Assembly (NCBI RefSeq): GCF_001428545.1
Contig: NZ_LMHZ01000004.1
Location: 1 to 64,000 of the forward strand
Direction: 5' to 3'
DNA length: 64,000 bases
Origin: Noviherbaspirillum sp. Root189
Lineage (GTDB): Bacteria; Pseudomonadota; Gammaproteobacteria; Burkholderiales; Burkholderiaceae_D
Shown: positions 50,048 to 59,220 of the stretch, one piece after another
Position numbering within the stretch: position 1 is the stretch's first letter
Layout: every line of letters starts with the position of its first letter
Position numbers and translations under genes: made by a program
Notes under the pieces: model-generated
What the model saw: the letters and a program-made list of their open reading frames with translations, nothing else
Told to the model about the DNA's origin: nothing
The model's database searches: none

Positions 50048-50139
50048 AGCAAGGAGTGCGAACTATCCCGCGAGCAGCGGCAGCGCACTTCCCTTACAAT
50101 AACAGCTGATTCCGACTTGCACTTGCTGCATCTGCCTCC

Positions 50140-50574
50140 ATGTCCTGGACCGGCTTCACACTCGACAATAACAATCGCGCTCAACTGGCTGAATGGCTGG
50201 AACAGGATGCATGGGTCATCGCCTGCCTGTGCGCCGCCTGGTGCGACACTTGCCAGGCATACCGCGCCAGTTTTGAAAAGCTGGCCGCGCTGCATCCCGA
50301 TAAACGTTTCGCATGGATCGATATCGAGGATCAGTCCGATTTCATCGGCGATATCGACGTCGAAAACTTCCCTACCCTGCTAATGCAGAAAGGCGACTCT
50401 GTCGCATTTTTCGGAACGGTGCTACCCGATCTCAAGCTCGCTGATCGGCTCGTTCGGTCACAAGCTGAAAAAACAGATAAACAACTGAGGGCAGAATCCA
50501 CTGTCTCCCCGGAACGTCAGACATGGCAACGTGTGTGCAATCTTCATGTCTTGCTGGAAGAAGCCGCAGGCTAA
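50140..50574 (+). CDS. Thioredoxin-like protein (CDTC motif)
   Basis: 144 residues. It has a thioredoxin fold with AAWCDTCQAYRASFEKLA, a variant of WCGPC, and the cis-proline in ENFPTLLMQKG. It probably is a cytosolic disulfide reductase or redox adaptor. The C-terminal 40 residues extend beyond the fold. Its stop is 1 bp before a copy of the MITE-like repeat. Confidence 0.88.
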   Translation: MSWTGFTLDNNNRAQLAEWLEQDAWVIACLCAAWCDTCQAYRASFEKLAALHPDKRFAWIDIEDQSDFIGDIDVENFPTLLMQKGDSVAFFGTVLPDLKLADRLVRSQAEKTDKQLRAESTVSPERQTWQRVCNLHVLLEEAAG

Positions 50575-50575
50575 G

Positions 50576-50746
50576 TAATACCAATCCCAACCCATAACGC
50601 ACCATGAGATCGCGTCTTTTTCCGGGGGCGCCGAGCCGTCTGCCTGCGTTGCACTCGTCGTCAATAGCTCGCTATTGACTCCTCCTGCGCCTTGCCAGTC
50701 AAAAAAATCCATCGATCTCATTTGTCACGTTATAGCTCCGCTGATT
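50576..50746 (-). repeat. MITE-like palindromic repeat, copy C (inverted)
   Basis: TAATACCAATCCCAACCCAT starts one base after the thioredoxin-like stop. The reverse complement aligns with copies A (11120) and B (63674), including the inner hairpin GTCAATAGC-GA-GCTATTGAC. The far end (near 50740) has diverged. The copy encodes an open frame beginning MRSMDFFDWQGAG on the minus strand, judged spurious. Confidence 0.88.
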
Positions 50747-50777
50747 GGTTTGTTTAGTCAGCGGCTCAGCATATCGT

Positions 50778-53033
50778 TTACGCAAGCCGCAATGGCAGAC
50801 TGCGCAGGCGCTTTCCTGTCAGGATAAATACCGCATTGGCCACTGCAGGCGCGATAGGGGGTGTGCCAGGTTCGCCGACGCCTTCAGGTGGTTCGGCGCT
50901 CTTGATCACGATGGTTTCCACTTCAGGCGCCTGGTTCATGCGCAGGACCGGATAGTGATGAAAATTTTGCTGCTCGACCTTTCCATCCTTGATCGTCACC
51001 TCGCCGAATAGGGCCGCGCTCAATCCGAATATCACACCGGACTCCATTTGCTGGGCGATGATGTTCGGATTGACCGCAATGCCGCAGTCGATGGCGCACG
51101 TTACCTTGTGAACCCGGATCTCGCTGCCCTCGATCGAGACTTCGGCTACCTGGGCGACAATCGAACCGAAGGAGTGGTGCAGCGCGACGCCATGTGCGCG
51201 ACCTGGCGCCGGATTTCCGGCGCGCGCTACTGCCGCATCAAGCACGGCAACATGGCGCGGATGGCGTTTCAGCACGCCACGCCTGAATTCAACCGGGTTC
51301 TTGCCCGCCGCATGGGCCAGTTCATCGACAAAACTCTCCTTGAAAAACGCATTATGCGAATGCCCAACGGAGCGCCAGTAACCAATCGGCACGGGCGTCG
51401 GCACAGTGACATGGGCGATGCTTTGATGGACGAACTCATACGGCATGTCGAATGCGCCTTCAGCCGTCGTTTTGTCCGGACCGACACCTTTGAGGCCAAA
51501 GGTACGTGCCAGGACCTGATGCGTAATCGCGCCTGATGCAAGCTTGTTATCATAGACGACGACATTTCCGCCATTGTCCAGACCTGCGGCAAAGCGTGCT
51601 ATCGCAGCCGGGCGGTAGACGTCATGCGTCATATCTTCTTCGCGACTCCAGATGACCTGAACGGGAGCACCGCCTGCCTGCATCGCGATAGCGACGGCTT
51701 GCGCGATCATGTCGACTTCAAGTCGGCGTCCGAAGCCGCCACCAATGTAAGTGACATGCAGAATCACATTGGCATTATCGACCTTGGCGACGGTAGCGGC
51801 CGTGCTGACGGCAAGACTGGGGACCTGCGTCGGTGCCCACAAGATGACCTTGCCATCCTTGACCTGCGCGGTGCAATTGATGGGTTCCATGGTTGCATGC
51901 GCAAGGAATGGCGCCTTGTACTCCGCCTTGAGATGTTTGATCGCGCGCGCCGGATCCGGTGTGCCAGCCTGGTGATATAGGAAGCCCGCTTCGGCATCGA
52001 TATGCCTGGTTAATTGATCGAAAACAGCCTCGGTGCTCAGGGTTGCATTGGGCCCCTCATTCCAGGTGACCGGCAGTGCCGCTGCCGCCTGCTTTGCCTG
52101 CCAGTAAGTTTTCCCCAGCACGGCAAGTCCGGCCATGCCAGAAAATACCCCGGTAAAATCGATCACGGACACGACGCCAGGCAGCGCCTTGACAGCATCC
52201 TTGTCGACACGCTGTATCGTGCCGCCGATCGTCGGAGCCATCTTCACCGCCGCATAGAGCAATCCTTCCGGCCTCGCATCGAGGCCGAAGCCTGCGCTGC
52301 CGTTGACCTTGGCGGCTGAATCGCGTCGTGGCTCGGACTTGCCGATCAGTTTGAATTCTTGCGGCTGCTTGAGCCGGATATCGGATGGTGTACTGTCCAC
52401 TGCCCTTGCCGCCAGTTCCGGGTAAGTGGCTCGCTTGCCGCTTGCATGGCATACGGTACCGGCCTCGGTCGTACATTCGGCGATCGGCACCTTCCACTGC
52501 TTTGCGGCGGCGGCAATCAGCATGGCGCGTGCGGTCGCCCCAGCTTCGCGCATCGGCATCCACATATCCTTTATCGAAGAGGAGCCACCGGTAATCATCA
52601 GGCCCAGCTCACGTGCAGCCTTGCCGGTCAGCCAGCGTGTGGCCTCTTTAAAGGTGCCGGCGCCGTCGGGATGGAACGGCAGGCCATCGGTGAGCATGGC
52701 CATGTTGCCAAAAATCTTGTCGATCGGCGCCTGTTCAATCCTGACCATCGAGAGCGGGATGTCGAGTTCTTCCGCAACCAGCATCGGCAGCGCGGTAAAC
52801 ACTCCTTGTCCCATTTCGCACTGCGGCATGGCTACGGTGACGATGCCGTCACGGGCAATCCGTATCCAGCCGTTCAGCATGACCTCCCCATCCTTTGCGG
52901 GCAAGGGATGGGACATGTGCAGGCGCTGTCGCGCCGGCATGACTCCCCATCCGATCACCAGTGCGCCTGTGAGGCCAAGGCCACCAAGGATGAAACGTCG
53001 GCGGGATTTCCTTTTGGGCGCGGTTGAAGGCAT
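50778..53033 (-). CDS. Xanthine-oxidase-family molybdopterin-binding subunit with Tat signal (IorB-like)
   Basis: 751 residues. The Tat signal KSRRRFILGGLGLTGA directs folded export. Two aldehyde-oxidase-type molybdopterin domains follow: PQCEMGQGVFTALPM near the N-terminus, YIGGGFGRRLEVD centrally, and the catalytic-Glu block VGEPGTPPIAPAV near the C-terminus. It resembles the large subunit of isoquinoline 1-oxidoreductase / periplasmic aldehyde dehydrogenase. Such enzymes need a small 2Fe-2S subunit and usually a cytochrome; none is adjacent, so it is an orphan here. It is divergent from marC. Confidence 0.9.
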   Translation of the reverse strand: MPSTAPKRKSRRRFILGGLGLTGALVIGWGVMPARQRLHMSHPLPAKDGEVMLNGWIRIARDGIVTVAMPQCEMGQGVFTALPMLVAEELDIPLSMVRIEQAPIDKIFGNMAMLTDGLPFHPDGAGTFKEATRWLTGKAARELGLMITGGSSSIKDMWMPMREAGATARAMLIAAAAKQWKVPIAECTTEAGTVCHASGKRATYPELAARAVDSTPSDIRLKQPQEFKLIGKSEPRRDSAAKVNGSAGFGLDARPEGLLYAAVKMAPTIGGTIQRVDKDAVKALPGVVSVIDFTGVFSGMAGLAVLGKTYWQAKQAAAALPVTWNEGPNATLSTEAVFDQLTRHIDAEAGFLYHQAGTPDPARAIKHLKAEYKAPFLAHATMEPINCTAQVKDGKVILWAPTQVPSLAVSTAATVAKVDNANVILHVTYIGGGFGRRLEVDMIAQAVAIAMQAGGAPVQVIWSREEDMTHDVYRPAAIARFAAGLDNGGNVVVYDNKLASGAITHQVLARTFGLKGVGPDKTTAEGAFDMPYEFVHQSIAHVTVPTPVPIGYWRSVGHSHNAFFKESFVDELAHAAGKNPVEFRRGVLKRHPRHVAVLDAAVARAGNPAPGRAHGVALHHSFGSIVAQVAEVSIEGSEIRVHKVTCAIDCGIAVNPNIIAQQMESGVIFGLSAALFGEVTIKDGKVEQQNFHHYPVLRMNQAPEVETIVIKSAEPPEGVGEPGTPPIAPAVANAVFILTGKRLRSLPLRLA

Positions 53034-53128
53034 GTCTGCTCCGTATTTTGTTTTGCGGGCGTTGTGGCATGCTACGCGAATTGCGGCGATATTGCCGCTG
53101 CCGACTCCCGAGACATTCCTCTATAAAA

Positions 53129-53728
53129 ATGACTCAAAACTTTTTCCAATCCTTCATCATTCTTTTGCTTGTCACCGATCCTTTCGGCAACGTACCGCTG
53201 TTCGCCAGCGCCCTGGCACATGTGCCTCCGGAGCGGCGTGGCCGAGTCATCATGCGGGAGTGCACGATCGCCTTCCTGCTTCTGCTGCTGTTCATGTTCT
53301 TTGGGCGGCATTTCCTGAATGCTCTGCAGCTGACCGATATCGCACTACGCATCGGCGGCGGTGTCATCCTGTTCCTGATTGCGTTGCGCATGGTGTTTCC
53401 GCAGCCCGGCGGGGTGTTCGGGGATGGAGATGAATCGGGCGAACCGTTTATTGTGCCATTGGCGATTCCGGCGCTGGCTGGGCCTTCTGCACTGGTGACG
53501 GTACTGCTGTTCTCGTCCAACAGCACCAGCGAGACGATGTTGCACGTTGCCGTGCTGTCGGCCGTTGCAATCGTCTGGCTCGTCGTCCTGCTCAGTGCCG
53601 AACGTATGCAACGCGCTTTGGGACCAAGAGTGATGACGGCATTCGAGCGTCTGATGGGACTGATACTAACGGCAATGGCGGTGGAGATGCTGCTGGCCGG
53701 GATTCGGGCTTACGTCAAGTCTTTGTAA
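53129..53728 (+). CDS. MarC family integral membrane protein
   Basis: The ATG at 53129 (MTQNFFQSFIILLLVTDPFG) gives 199 residues with six hydrophobic helices and the family motif VTDPFGNVPLF. It shows LAIPALAGPSALVTVLL. The function of the family (formerly linked to multiple antibiotic resistance) is unresolved. Confidence 0.92.
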   Translation: MTQNFFQSFIILLLVTDPFGNVPLFASALAHVPPERRGRVIMRECTIAFLLLLLFMFFGRHFLNALQLTDIALRIGGGVILFLIALRMVFPQPGGVFGDGDESGEPFIVPLAIPALAGPSALVTVLLFSSNSTSETMLHVAVLSAVAIVWLVVLLSAERMQRALGPRVMTAFERLMGLILTAMAVEMLLAGIRAYVKSL

Positions 53729-53775
53729 GGCGAAGACCAGACAAAAAGCAAAGCATGAACATGAATTGATAAAGC

Positions 53776-53816
53776 AAACTACAGATTCCAAACTACAGAT
53801 TCCAAACTACAGATTC
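53776..53816. repeat. Three tandem copies of a 14-bp unit
   Basis: AAACTACAGATTCC is repeated at 53776, 53790 and 53804 (the last 13 bp). The third copy overlaps the 3' end and supplies the TAG stop of the Doc-like gene. Confidence 0.9.
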
Positions 53817-54178
53817 ACACGTAGCCAGTTTGCAAGTTCTTCGTGTGTACACAAGTTTTGGGCGAACCGCGTGACGATGTTCTCCCAGGCGTCGCGCGGT
53901 GCTGTTACGGCCCACCCGTTCAATGCCAGGAAAAGCTCCATGGACACCAGTGCCGCATGCGTATTATCGCCCCGGAAAGGCTGGTGTTCGACGATGCCGC
54001 GTGCATGCGCTACTGTCATGGCGGCCACATCGGCTCTGCCCGATGCCGCGATGTGAACCGGGTACAACAGGGCCGCCTGGAGCCGGCTGCTGTCGTATGC
54101 CGGCTCGGTGGCAGCGTCGCCGACGTTATCCAGGCAAGCGATGAGCAAAGCCTCGGCGTCGATGGAGCGCAGGTTCAT
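53807..54178 (-). CDS. Doc/Fic-fold protein with degenerate active-site motif
   Basis: 123 residues resembling the death-on-curing toxin family: RLQAALLYPVHIA, then the Fic-motif helix and FLALNGW. The motif, normally H-x-F-x-(D/E)-(A/G)-N-K-R, reads H65-Q-P-F-R-G-D-N-T-H74: the histidine, phenylalanine and asparagine remain, but acid/glycine order is swapped and the K-R pair is T-H. No antitoxin gene lies on either side. It may be an inactive remnant or have a changed role. Its end is made by the tandem repeat at 53776-53816. Confidence 0.75.
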   Translation of the reverse strand: MNLRSIDAEALLIACLDNVGDAATEPAYDSSRLQAALLYPVHIAASGRADVAAMTVAHARGIVEHQPFRGDNTHAALVSMELFLALNGWAVTAPRDAWENIVTRFAQNLCTHEELANWLRVNL

Positions 54179-54222
54179 TTAGTCCTTTCATCATAAGCTT
54201 GCCAAGGACACCCGACAGGCGA

Positions 54223-54981
54223 TCAGAGGGTCTTGTAGAAATAAAACGCGGTAAGCGCAAAGCCAATAGCGATGATGAAACGACGCAGCCAGAGCGCGGG
54301 AATCTTGCGGGCGATAGTCGCGCCCCAATAGCCGCCCAGGGTCGCCGTGATCAGCATGATGAGAGTGTAGGGCCAGCTGACGGCCCCCGCGATGACAAAG
54401 GTCAGAACCGTAACGCTGTAAATGATCGCCGACAAGAGATTCTTGATCGCGTTGATTTCATGAACATCGTCGTGACCAGCCATTGCGAGGCTGGCAAGCA
54501 TCAGGATGCCCATGCCGGCACCAAAAAAACCACCATACACAGAGACGACCGCTTGTCCCGCAAGCGCGGTCACGCTGTTGTTTGGTTTGCCGGATTCAGG
54601 TCCGCGCAGCCATGCGGAGATTTTTCCGGAAAACGCGAACAACACTGTCGCAAACAGCAGGAGCCAAGGGATCAATTTGGAAAACATCGCATCTTTGGTA
54701 GCCAGCAATAGCAAGCCGCCGCAAATGCCGCCAATGAGGGATACGATGCCCATAGGAATAAGATAACGCTTATAGCGGGACAACTCGCGGCGATATGCCC
54801 ATGCTCCTGAGAGACTGGCCGGCCAGAGCGCCACCGAATTACTGGCGTTTGCCGCAACAGGCGGCACGCCTGCAGCAAGGAGCGCCGGAAACGAGAAAAA
54901 GGTGCCGCCGCCGGCCACCGAGTTCATTGCGCCTGCACAGAATGCAGCTATTCCTACCATTGCGATTTGCCAGGCGCTCAT
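54223..54981 (-). CDS. TauE/SafE (TSUP) family membrane exporter
   Basis: 252 residues with about eight hydrophobic helices. The N-terminal GIAAFCAGAMNSVAGGGTFF is the family hallmark, repeated in the second half as YGGFFGAGMGILML. It transports sulfite, sulfoacetate or other organic sulfur anions. It overlaps the haloacid dehalogenase gene by four bases. Confidence 0.92.
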   Translation of the reverse strand: MSAWQIAMVGIAAFCAGAMNSVAGGGTFFSFPALLAAGVPPVAANASNSVALWPASLSGAWAYRRELSRYKRYLIPMGIVSLIGGICGGLLLLATKDAMFSKLIPWLLLFATVLFAFSGKISAWLRGPESGKPNNSVTALAGQAVVSVYGGFFGAGMGILMLASLAMAGHDDVHEINAIKNLLSAIIYSVTVLTFVIAGAVSWPYTLIMLITATLGGYWGATIARKIPALWLRRFIIAIGFALTAFYFYKTL

Positions 54982-55736
54982 GGGTTGTTTTCCTTATCGT
55001 TATGATTGTTGACGCTTTTTTCGGCGTGATCACTATCGCGATACTTATGCACGTTATGCACGTTGTGTGCGTTGTGTATGAATTGAAGCAGGGACGTCAT
55101 GTCGGTACCGGTCGCATCCGGCGTGACACCCAGTTCTTCGAGCGGGGCGTGGCTGCGGTTAACCCAGAAGGTCGTGTAGCCAAACCAGGTAGCAGCGCAG
55201 GCGTCCCAGCAATTGCTGGACACGAAGAGAATATTCTTTGCGGGCAGGCCGAATATATCCTGAGCCAGTTGATACGCTTCAGGTGCCGTCTTGAATTTTT
55301 TTACAGCGTCGACGGACAAGACATGACTGAAGCAGCTGCGCATGCCAGCTGCTTCAACAGCCGATTCAAGCATGTGCGGATTGCCGTTGGACAGTACGGC
55401 CATCTTCAAGCCCATTTCCTTCAGTTTCCGCAGTGCGCCCAGGTTCTCTGGAAAAGACCGCAGTTTTGCGTACTGCCCCATTAACCGGTTCTGTGCATCC
55501 AGCGTGAGTTCCAGTCCGAGTTTCCGGCAGCTGAACACGAGGGCATCCTGTGTTACCTCCCAAAAAGGCTTGTACGTCGAGCACAAGGTTCGCAACCGCG
55601 TGTATTCAAGTTGTTTTTCTCGCCACAAATCGGCCAGTTGCGTCCCCTGCCCTGGAAAAATTCGCTCCGCGAGTTCGCCAATCGAATACACATCGAAAAG
55701 TGTCCCATACGCATCGAAAGCAATAGCTTGTATCAT
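54978..55736 (-). CDS. L-2-haloacid dehalogenase type II (HAD superfamily)
   Basis: 252 residues. Nucleophile Asp8 is in FDAYGTLFDVYS; motif 2 Ser is in LSNGNPHML; the Lys is in VKKFKTAPEAY; motif 3 is FVSSNCWDACAATWFGY. It hydrolyses 2-halo acids such as chloroacetate or L-2-chloropropionate; some relatives have other substrates. It is coupled to the TSUP gene (ATGA) and divergent from a LysR gene. Regulator, enzyme and anion transporter look like one small catabolic unit. Confidence 0.92.
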   Translation of the reverse strand: MIQAIAFDAYGTLFDVYSIGELAERIFPGQGTQLADLWREKQLEYTRLRTLCSTYKPFWEVTQDALVFSCRKLGLELTLDAQNRLMGQYAKLRSFPENLGALRKLKEMGLKMAVLSNGNPHMLESAVEAAGMRSCFSHVLSVDAVKKFKTAPEAYQLAQDIFGLPAKNILFVSSNCWDACAATWFGYTTFWVNRSHAPLEELGVTPDATGTDMTSLLQFIHNAHNVHNVHKYRDSDHAEKSVNNHNDKENNP

Positions 55737-55853
55737 CTTGATGAAATGCAGTCTTCTATAAGACCTAAAGTATATTCAATAAAAATCCATATAAACCAGA
55801 ACAATAATCACTTTATTATTGCGTTTTAGTTTAAACCGCCCTATTTTCTCGCC

Positions 55854-56759
55854 ATGGATCAATTCAAACAGATCTCGACCTTTGTCGATGTCGCCGCCAA
55901 AGGCAGTTTGTCGGCTGCCGCACGCGCCGAAGGTATTGCACCTGCGATGATAGGACGCCGCCTAGATGCGCTTGAGGAACGACTTGGCGTCAAATTGTTA
56001 CAGCGAAGCACACGGAAGATTGCATTAACCAATGAAGGTGTTGCATTCCTTGAGGATTGCCAAAAGATTCTCGTCGATCTTGAAAATGCGGAATCGGCGG
56101 TGTCGGAACGAAGTGCGCGGGCCAGCGGACATTTATTGATTTCTGCACCTGCCGGCTTTGGCCGGCAACATGTTGCTCCATTGATCCCTTCATTCCTGGC
56201 TGAGCATCGCGATGTCTCGGTTACGCTGAACCTGAATGACCGGGTGGTGGATCTGATCGGCGAAGGGATTGACGTCGCCATTCGTATCGCATCCCTGTCG
56301 GATTCCAACCTGATCGGGGTAAAACTGGCAGACAACAAACGCGTTGTAGTGGCGTCGCCTGCCTATCTGAAACGCCATGGTACGCCGATGTCACTGGACG
56401 ACCTTGCGCGCCACAATTGCCTTGCGATGAGCAGCGAAGGCAGTCAGCGAGGATGGACCTTCCGACAAAATGGAAAAAACGTTACGTTAAAGGTGGTCGG
56501 CAACATGGTGTGCAATGACGGCGCCGTGCTGCATGAATGGGCGCTTTCCGGGAAAGGTCTGGCGTGGCGCTCAATGTGGGAAGTTGGTGCCGCAATCGAA
56601 GCCGGCCAGTTGATGACTATTCTTGATGAGTATGCGGCGCCTGGCAACGATATTTATGCGGTCTTTGCCCAGCGACGTCACTTGCCCTTACGGATACGTG
56701 CTTTTGTCGACTTCCTTCGCCATGCTTATGCGCAAACCGACTATTGGCGGAAAGTTTGA
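55854..56759 (+). CDS. LysR-family transcriptional regulator
   Basis: 301 residues: N-terminal winged helix (MDQFKQISTFVDVAAKGSLS) and effector-binding domain (LIGEGIDVAIRIASLSDSNL, VASPAYLKRHG). It is closely similar in layout to the LysR at 18215. The divergent position 117 bp from the dehalogenase gene suggests control of the dehalogenase/TSUP pair. Confidence 0.93.
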   Translation: MDQFKQISTFVDVAAKGSLSAAARAEGIAPAMIGRRLDALEERLGVKLLQRSTRKIALTNEGVAFLEDCQKILVDLENAESAVSERSARASGHLLISAPAGFGRQHVAPLIPSFLAEHRDVSVTLNLNDRVVDLIGEGIDVAIRIASLSDSNLIGVKLADNKRVVVASPAYLKRHGTPMSLDDLARHNCLAMSSEGSQRGWTFRQNGKNVTLKVVGNMVCNDGAVLHEWALSGKGLAWRSMWEVGAAIEAGQLMTILDEYAAPGNDIYAVFAQRRHLPLRIRAFVDFLRHAYAQTDYWRKV

Positions 56760-56829
56760 GTCGTAGATAAGACTCAGCTCATTTAACGTTCTGGCAGTGC
56801 AAATGAAGCAAGCAGTAAAAGTAAAAGGC

Positions 56830-56860
56830 AAAAAAATCCCCGGCAAGCCGGGGATTTTTT
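56830..56860 (-). terminator. Terminator of cspA
   Basis: AAAAAAATCCCCGGC/GCCGGGGATTTTTT hairpin with a minimal loop and U-run on the minus strand. It may serve the LysR gene on the plus strand too. Confidence 0.94.
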
Positions 56861-56877
56861 AGAGCGTAAGATTCAGC

Positions 56878-57081
56878 TTATTGCGGCTGGATCTTGGAAG
56901 CCTGCTTGCCCTTCGGGCCAGTCGTGACTTCGAACGAAACGCGCTGATTTTCTTTGAGCGACTTGAAGCCATTGGATTCGATCGCGGAGAAGTGCGCGAA
57001 CAAATCTTCACCACCTTCGTCCGGAGTGATGAAACCAAAACCTTTAGCGTCGTTGAACCACTTTACAGTACCTGTTGCCAT
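56878..57081 (-). CDS. cspA: Cold-shock protein, CspA family
   Basis: 67 residues with RNP1 (KGFGFITP) and RNP2-like (DLFAHFSAI) motifs and the nucleic-acid-binding aromatic surface. It is an RNA chaperone. An AGGAA ribosome site precedes the start. The leader has a palindrome at 57107-57118. Confidence 0.98.
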   Translation of the reverse strand: MATGTVKWFNDAKGFGFITPDEGGEDLFAHFSAIESNGFKSLKENQRVSFEVTTGPKGKQASKIQPQ

Positions 57082-57399
57082 TACTTACATTTCCTATCAG
57101 TGAATTGGGCATATGCCCGGTAGAACCTTTGAAGCAAGAAAGAAATGACAGACAAATACTGCACTACTAGCTCAAACTTCAATCGGTAGCCCATTGTAAC
57201 CCATGTAGGTATCAACGGTTGAATTAATTTTTAATGCGTTTATCAATACGTTACTGCATGACGGAAAGCATGCATTGCGGTATTTATTTCCCTGGTTCAA
57301 ATGCCAATCGAAAGAAATCAAACTGCAGGGGGAATTATCAATGAGCTTGGCATGAATGCTGCATCGACATGAAATCACGTACATCCAAAATCATTTTCC
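57082..57399. other. cspA leader and cspA/recQ divergent region
   Basis: 318 bp without a gene. The perfect palindrome GGGCATATGCCC at 57107-57118 lies 26 bp before the cspA start and could form a leader hairpin. The remainder is AT-rich and should hold the promoters of cspA and the helicase gene. Small open frames here look spurious. Confidence 0.6.
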
Positions 57400-59136
57400 A
57401 TGTCCATCCAAACATCGTTGCCCGCTCCAGCGAGTGGCAGCCAAAGACCTGCGCCTTTACTGCGCAAACGCCGTCATCGCGTCTCCAAAGATGAATTACA
57501 TGAGACCTTAAGTGAAACATTCGGTCTTCATCAACTTCGCCCTGGCCAGCATGAAGTGATCGACAGCGTGCTGCGACGTGAAAATACGCTTGCCATCATG
57601 CCGACAGGCGCGGGCAAATCGCTATGCTATCAATTGCCGGCATTGAGGATGTCAGGCATAACCGTTGTCGTTTCACCTTTGATTTCCCTGATGAAGGATC
57701 AGGCATCCAAGCTTGAAAATGCGGGTGTGGGAGCAGCCGAGGTCAATAGCACACTGAGTACGCGTGAGGAAGCGTCCATTCTTGAAAGCATCAAACAGGC
57801 TGATCATGAATTTGTCTTTGCTACGCCAGAACGCCTGTCCGATCCGGAGTTTGTCGAAACTCTCAAACAAAACCGTGTCAGCCTCTTTGTCATCGACGAA
57901 GCGCATTGCATTTCGCAGTGGGGACATGATTTCCGCCCGGCATATCTGCAACTGGGCGCAACGATCAATGCGCTTGGCAATCCCACTGTGCTGGCATTGA
58001 CGGCCACGGCTACGGATGAAGTCATTGAGGACATCAGCAAGCAGCTCGGACTCGATGACATGCATGTCATTAATACCGGCATCTACCGGTCAAATCTTCA
58101 CTATGGCGTCATGGCGCTCACTGATGATTCCGAAAAACTCATGCACGTCATGCAGCTTGTCCGCGAAGAGCGGGGTTCCGGCATCATCTATGCGGCAACG
58201 GTAAAAGCGGTCGAAGAAGTGTACGAGGCATTACATGCCGCTGGCGAAAGCGTGACCTTTTATCATGGCCAGCTTTCCGCGAAAGTGCGTTCACAGAACC
58301 AGGACGCTTTCATGAACGGCGAGAGCCGTGTCATGGTCGCCACCAATGCATTCGGCATGGGCATCGACAAGGCGGATATTCGCTTCGTCGTTCACTACCA
58401 GGTGCCAGGCAATCTTGCAGCCTACTATCAGGAGTCCGGTCGCGCAGGCCGTGACGGCGAGCCGGCCGATTGTATATTGCTGTATCACGCAAAGGATCGC
58501 CAGGTACAGCAATTTTTCCTGGCACGCCGCTATCCGGGCGTGGATGACCTGAGTACGGTCTACTCTGCGATACAGGAACTGGCCGCGCAAAATCCACGCA
58601 TTTCATACAGCCGCTTACATGAAACACTTGATGAGGTGTCGGAGACACGATTGCAGGTTTCACTGAAACTGTTACGGGATGGCGGCCTGGTGGAACAGGA
58701 CGACAATCTCGAATATTGCGTTACCCGCGTTGGCGCAAAATCCAAAGAACTTGAACAACTGGTAGAAACCTATCGAGATAAAAGCGCCCGCGACCATGAA
58801 GCACTGGAGCGAATGGTATTTTATGCGCAAACCGGTTTTTGCCGATGGAAGGTGCTGCTCGATTACTTTGATGAGATGGCCGACTGGGAGCATTGCGGTA
58901 ACTGTGACAACTGCCGCGAGCCGCCGGAACAGGCACTCTCTCCTGAACACATCCGTGATCATGCACCGCCATCTGTAAAGGAAGGGGAGTTACCTCCGCC
59001 CGACGCAGGAACACCGGTCACGGTACCGAAATATGGTGAGGGACGCGTGGTTTCCGCTGCAGGTAACCAGGTCACTATTGTTTTTCCGGACAGCCAGAAG
59101 AAAACATTTTTGCGGGATTTTGTGAAGCCGCTATAA
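57400..59136 (+). CDS. RecQ-family ATP-dependent DNA helicase (short variant with C-terminal SH3-like tail)
   Basis: 578 residues. Motif [21 protein letters not shown] box [20 protein letters not shown] and motif [16 protein letters not shown] identify RecQ. After the helicase core there is a helical, winged-helix-like stretch (about 385-455), then the zinc-binding cysteines ([19 protein letters not shown]); in E. coli RecQ zinc binding comes first. No HRDC domain is evident. The last 40 residues ([20 protein letters not shown]) look like the SH3/Tudor-like tail of PcrA. It is either a second RecQ paralogue or the only one. No ribosome site supports the ATG well. Confidence 0.92.
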   Translation: MSIQTSLPAPASGSQRPAPLLRKRRHRVSKDELHETLSETFGLHQLRPGQHEVIDSVLRRENTLAIMPTGAGKSLCYQLPALRMSGITVVVSPLISLMKDQASKLENAGVGAAEVNSTLSTREEASILESIKQADHEFVFATPERLSDPEFVETLKQNRVSLFVIDEAHCISQWGHDFRPAYLQLGATINALGNPTVLALTATATDEVIEDISKQLGLDDMHVINTGIYRSNLHYGVMALTDDSEKLMHVMQLVREERGSGIIYAATVKAVEEVYEALHAAGESVTFYHGQLSAKVRSQNQDAFMNGESRVMVATNAFGMGIDKADIRFVVHYQVPGNLAAYYQESGRAGRDGEPADCILLYHAKDRQVQQFFLARRYPGVDDLSTVYSAIQELAAQNPRISYSRLHETLDEVSETRLQVSLKLLRDGGLVEQDDNLEYCVTRVGAKSKELEQLVETYRDKSARDHEALERMVFYAQTGFCRWKVLLDYFDEMADWEHCGNCDNCREPPEQALSPEHIRDHAPPSVKEGELPPPDAGTPVTVPKYGEGRVVSAAGNQVTIVFPDSQKKTFLRDFVKPL

Positions 59137-59149
59137 AGAAGACAGGCAA

Positions 59150-59220
59150 GACGCCACGGCGAAGGTATCTCTGTGTTTTCGATCACGCGGCGATTAAGCA
59201 GAAAATCCGACCGTGGCGTC
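59150..59220. terminator. Inverted repeat between recQ-like and diguanylate cyclase genes
   Basis: The 10-bp arms GACGCCACGG (59150-59159) and CCGTGGCGTC (59211-59220) are perfect inverted repeats 51 bp apart; the right arm contains the last codon of the cyclase gene. They may act as a convergent-gene terminator. Confidence 0.4.

Noticed and set aside
50458-50721. 87-codon minus-strand frame beginning MRSMDFFDWQGAG
   Set aside because: It lies inside repeat copy C and runs into the thioredoxin-like gene. Similar frames would arise from each repeat copy, and the copies differ by changes that respect the hairpins rather than the codons.
53807-54178. An active toxin-antitoxin locus
   Set aside because: The Fic/Doc motif is degenerate and no antitoxin frame with a ribosome site lies upstream or downstream.
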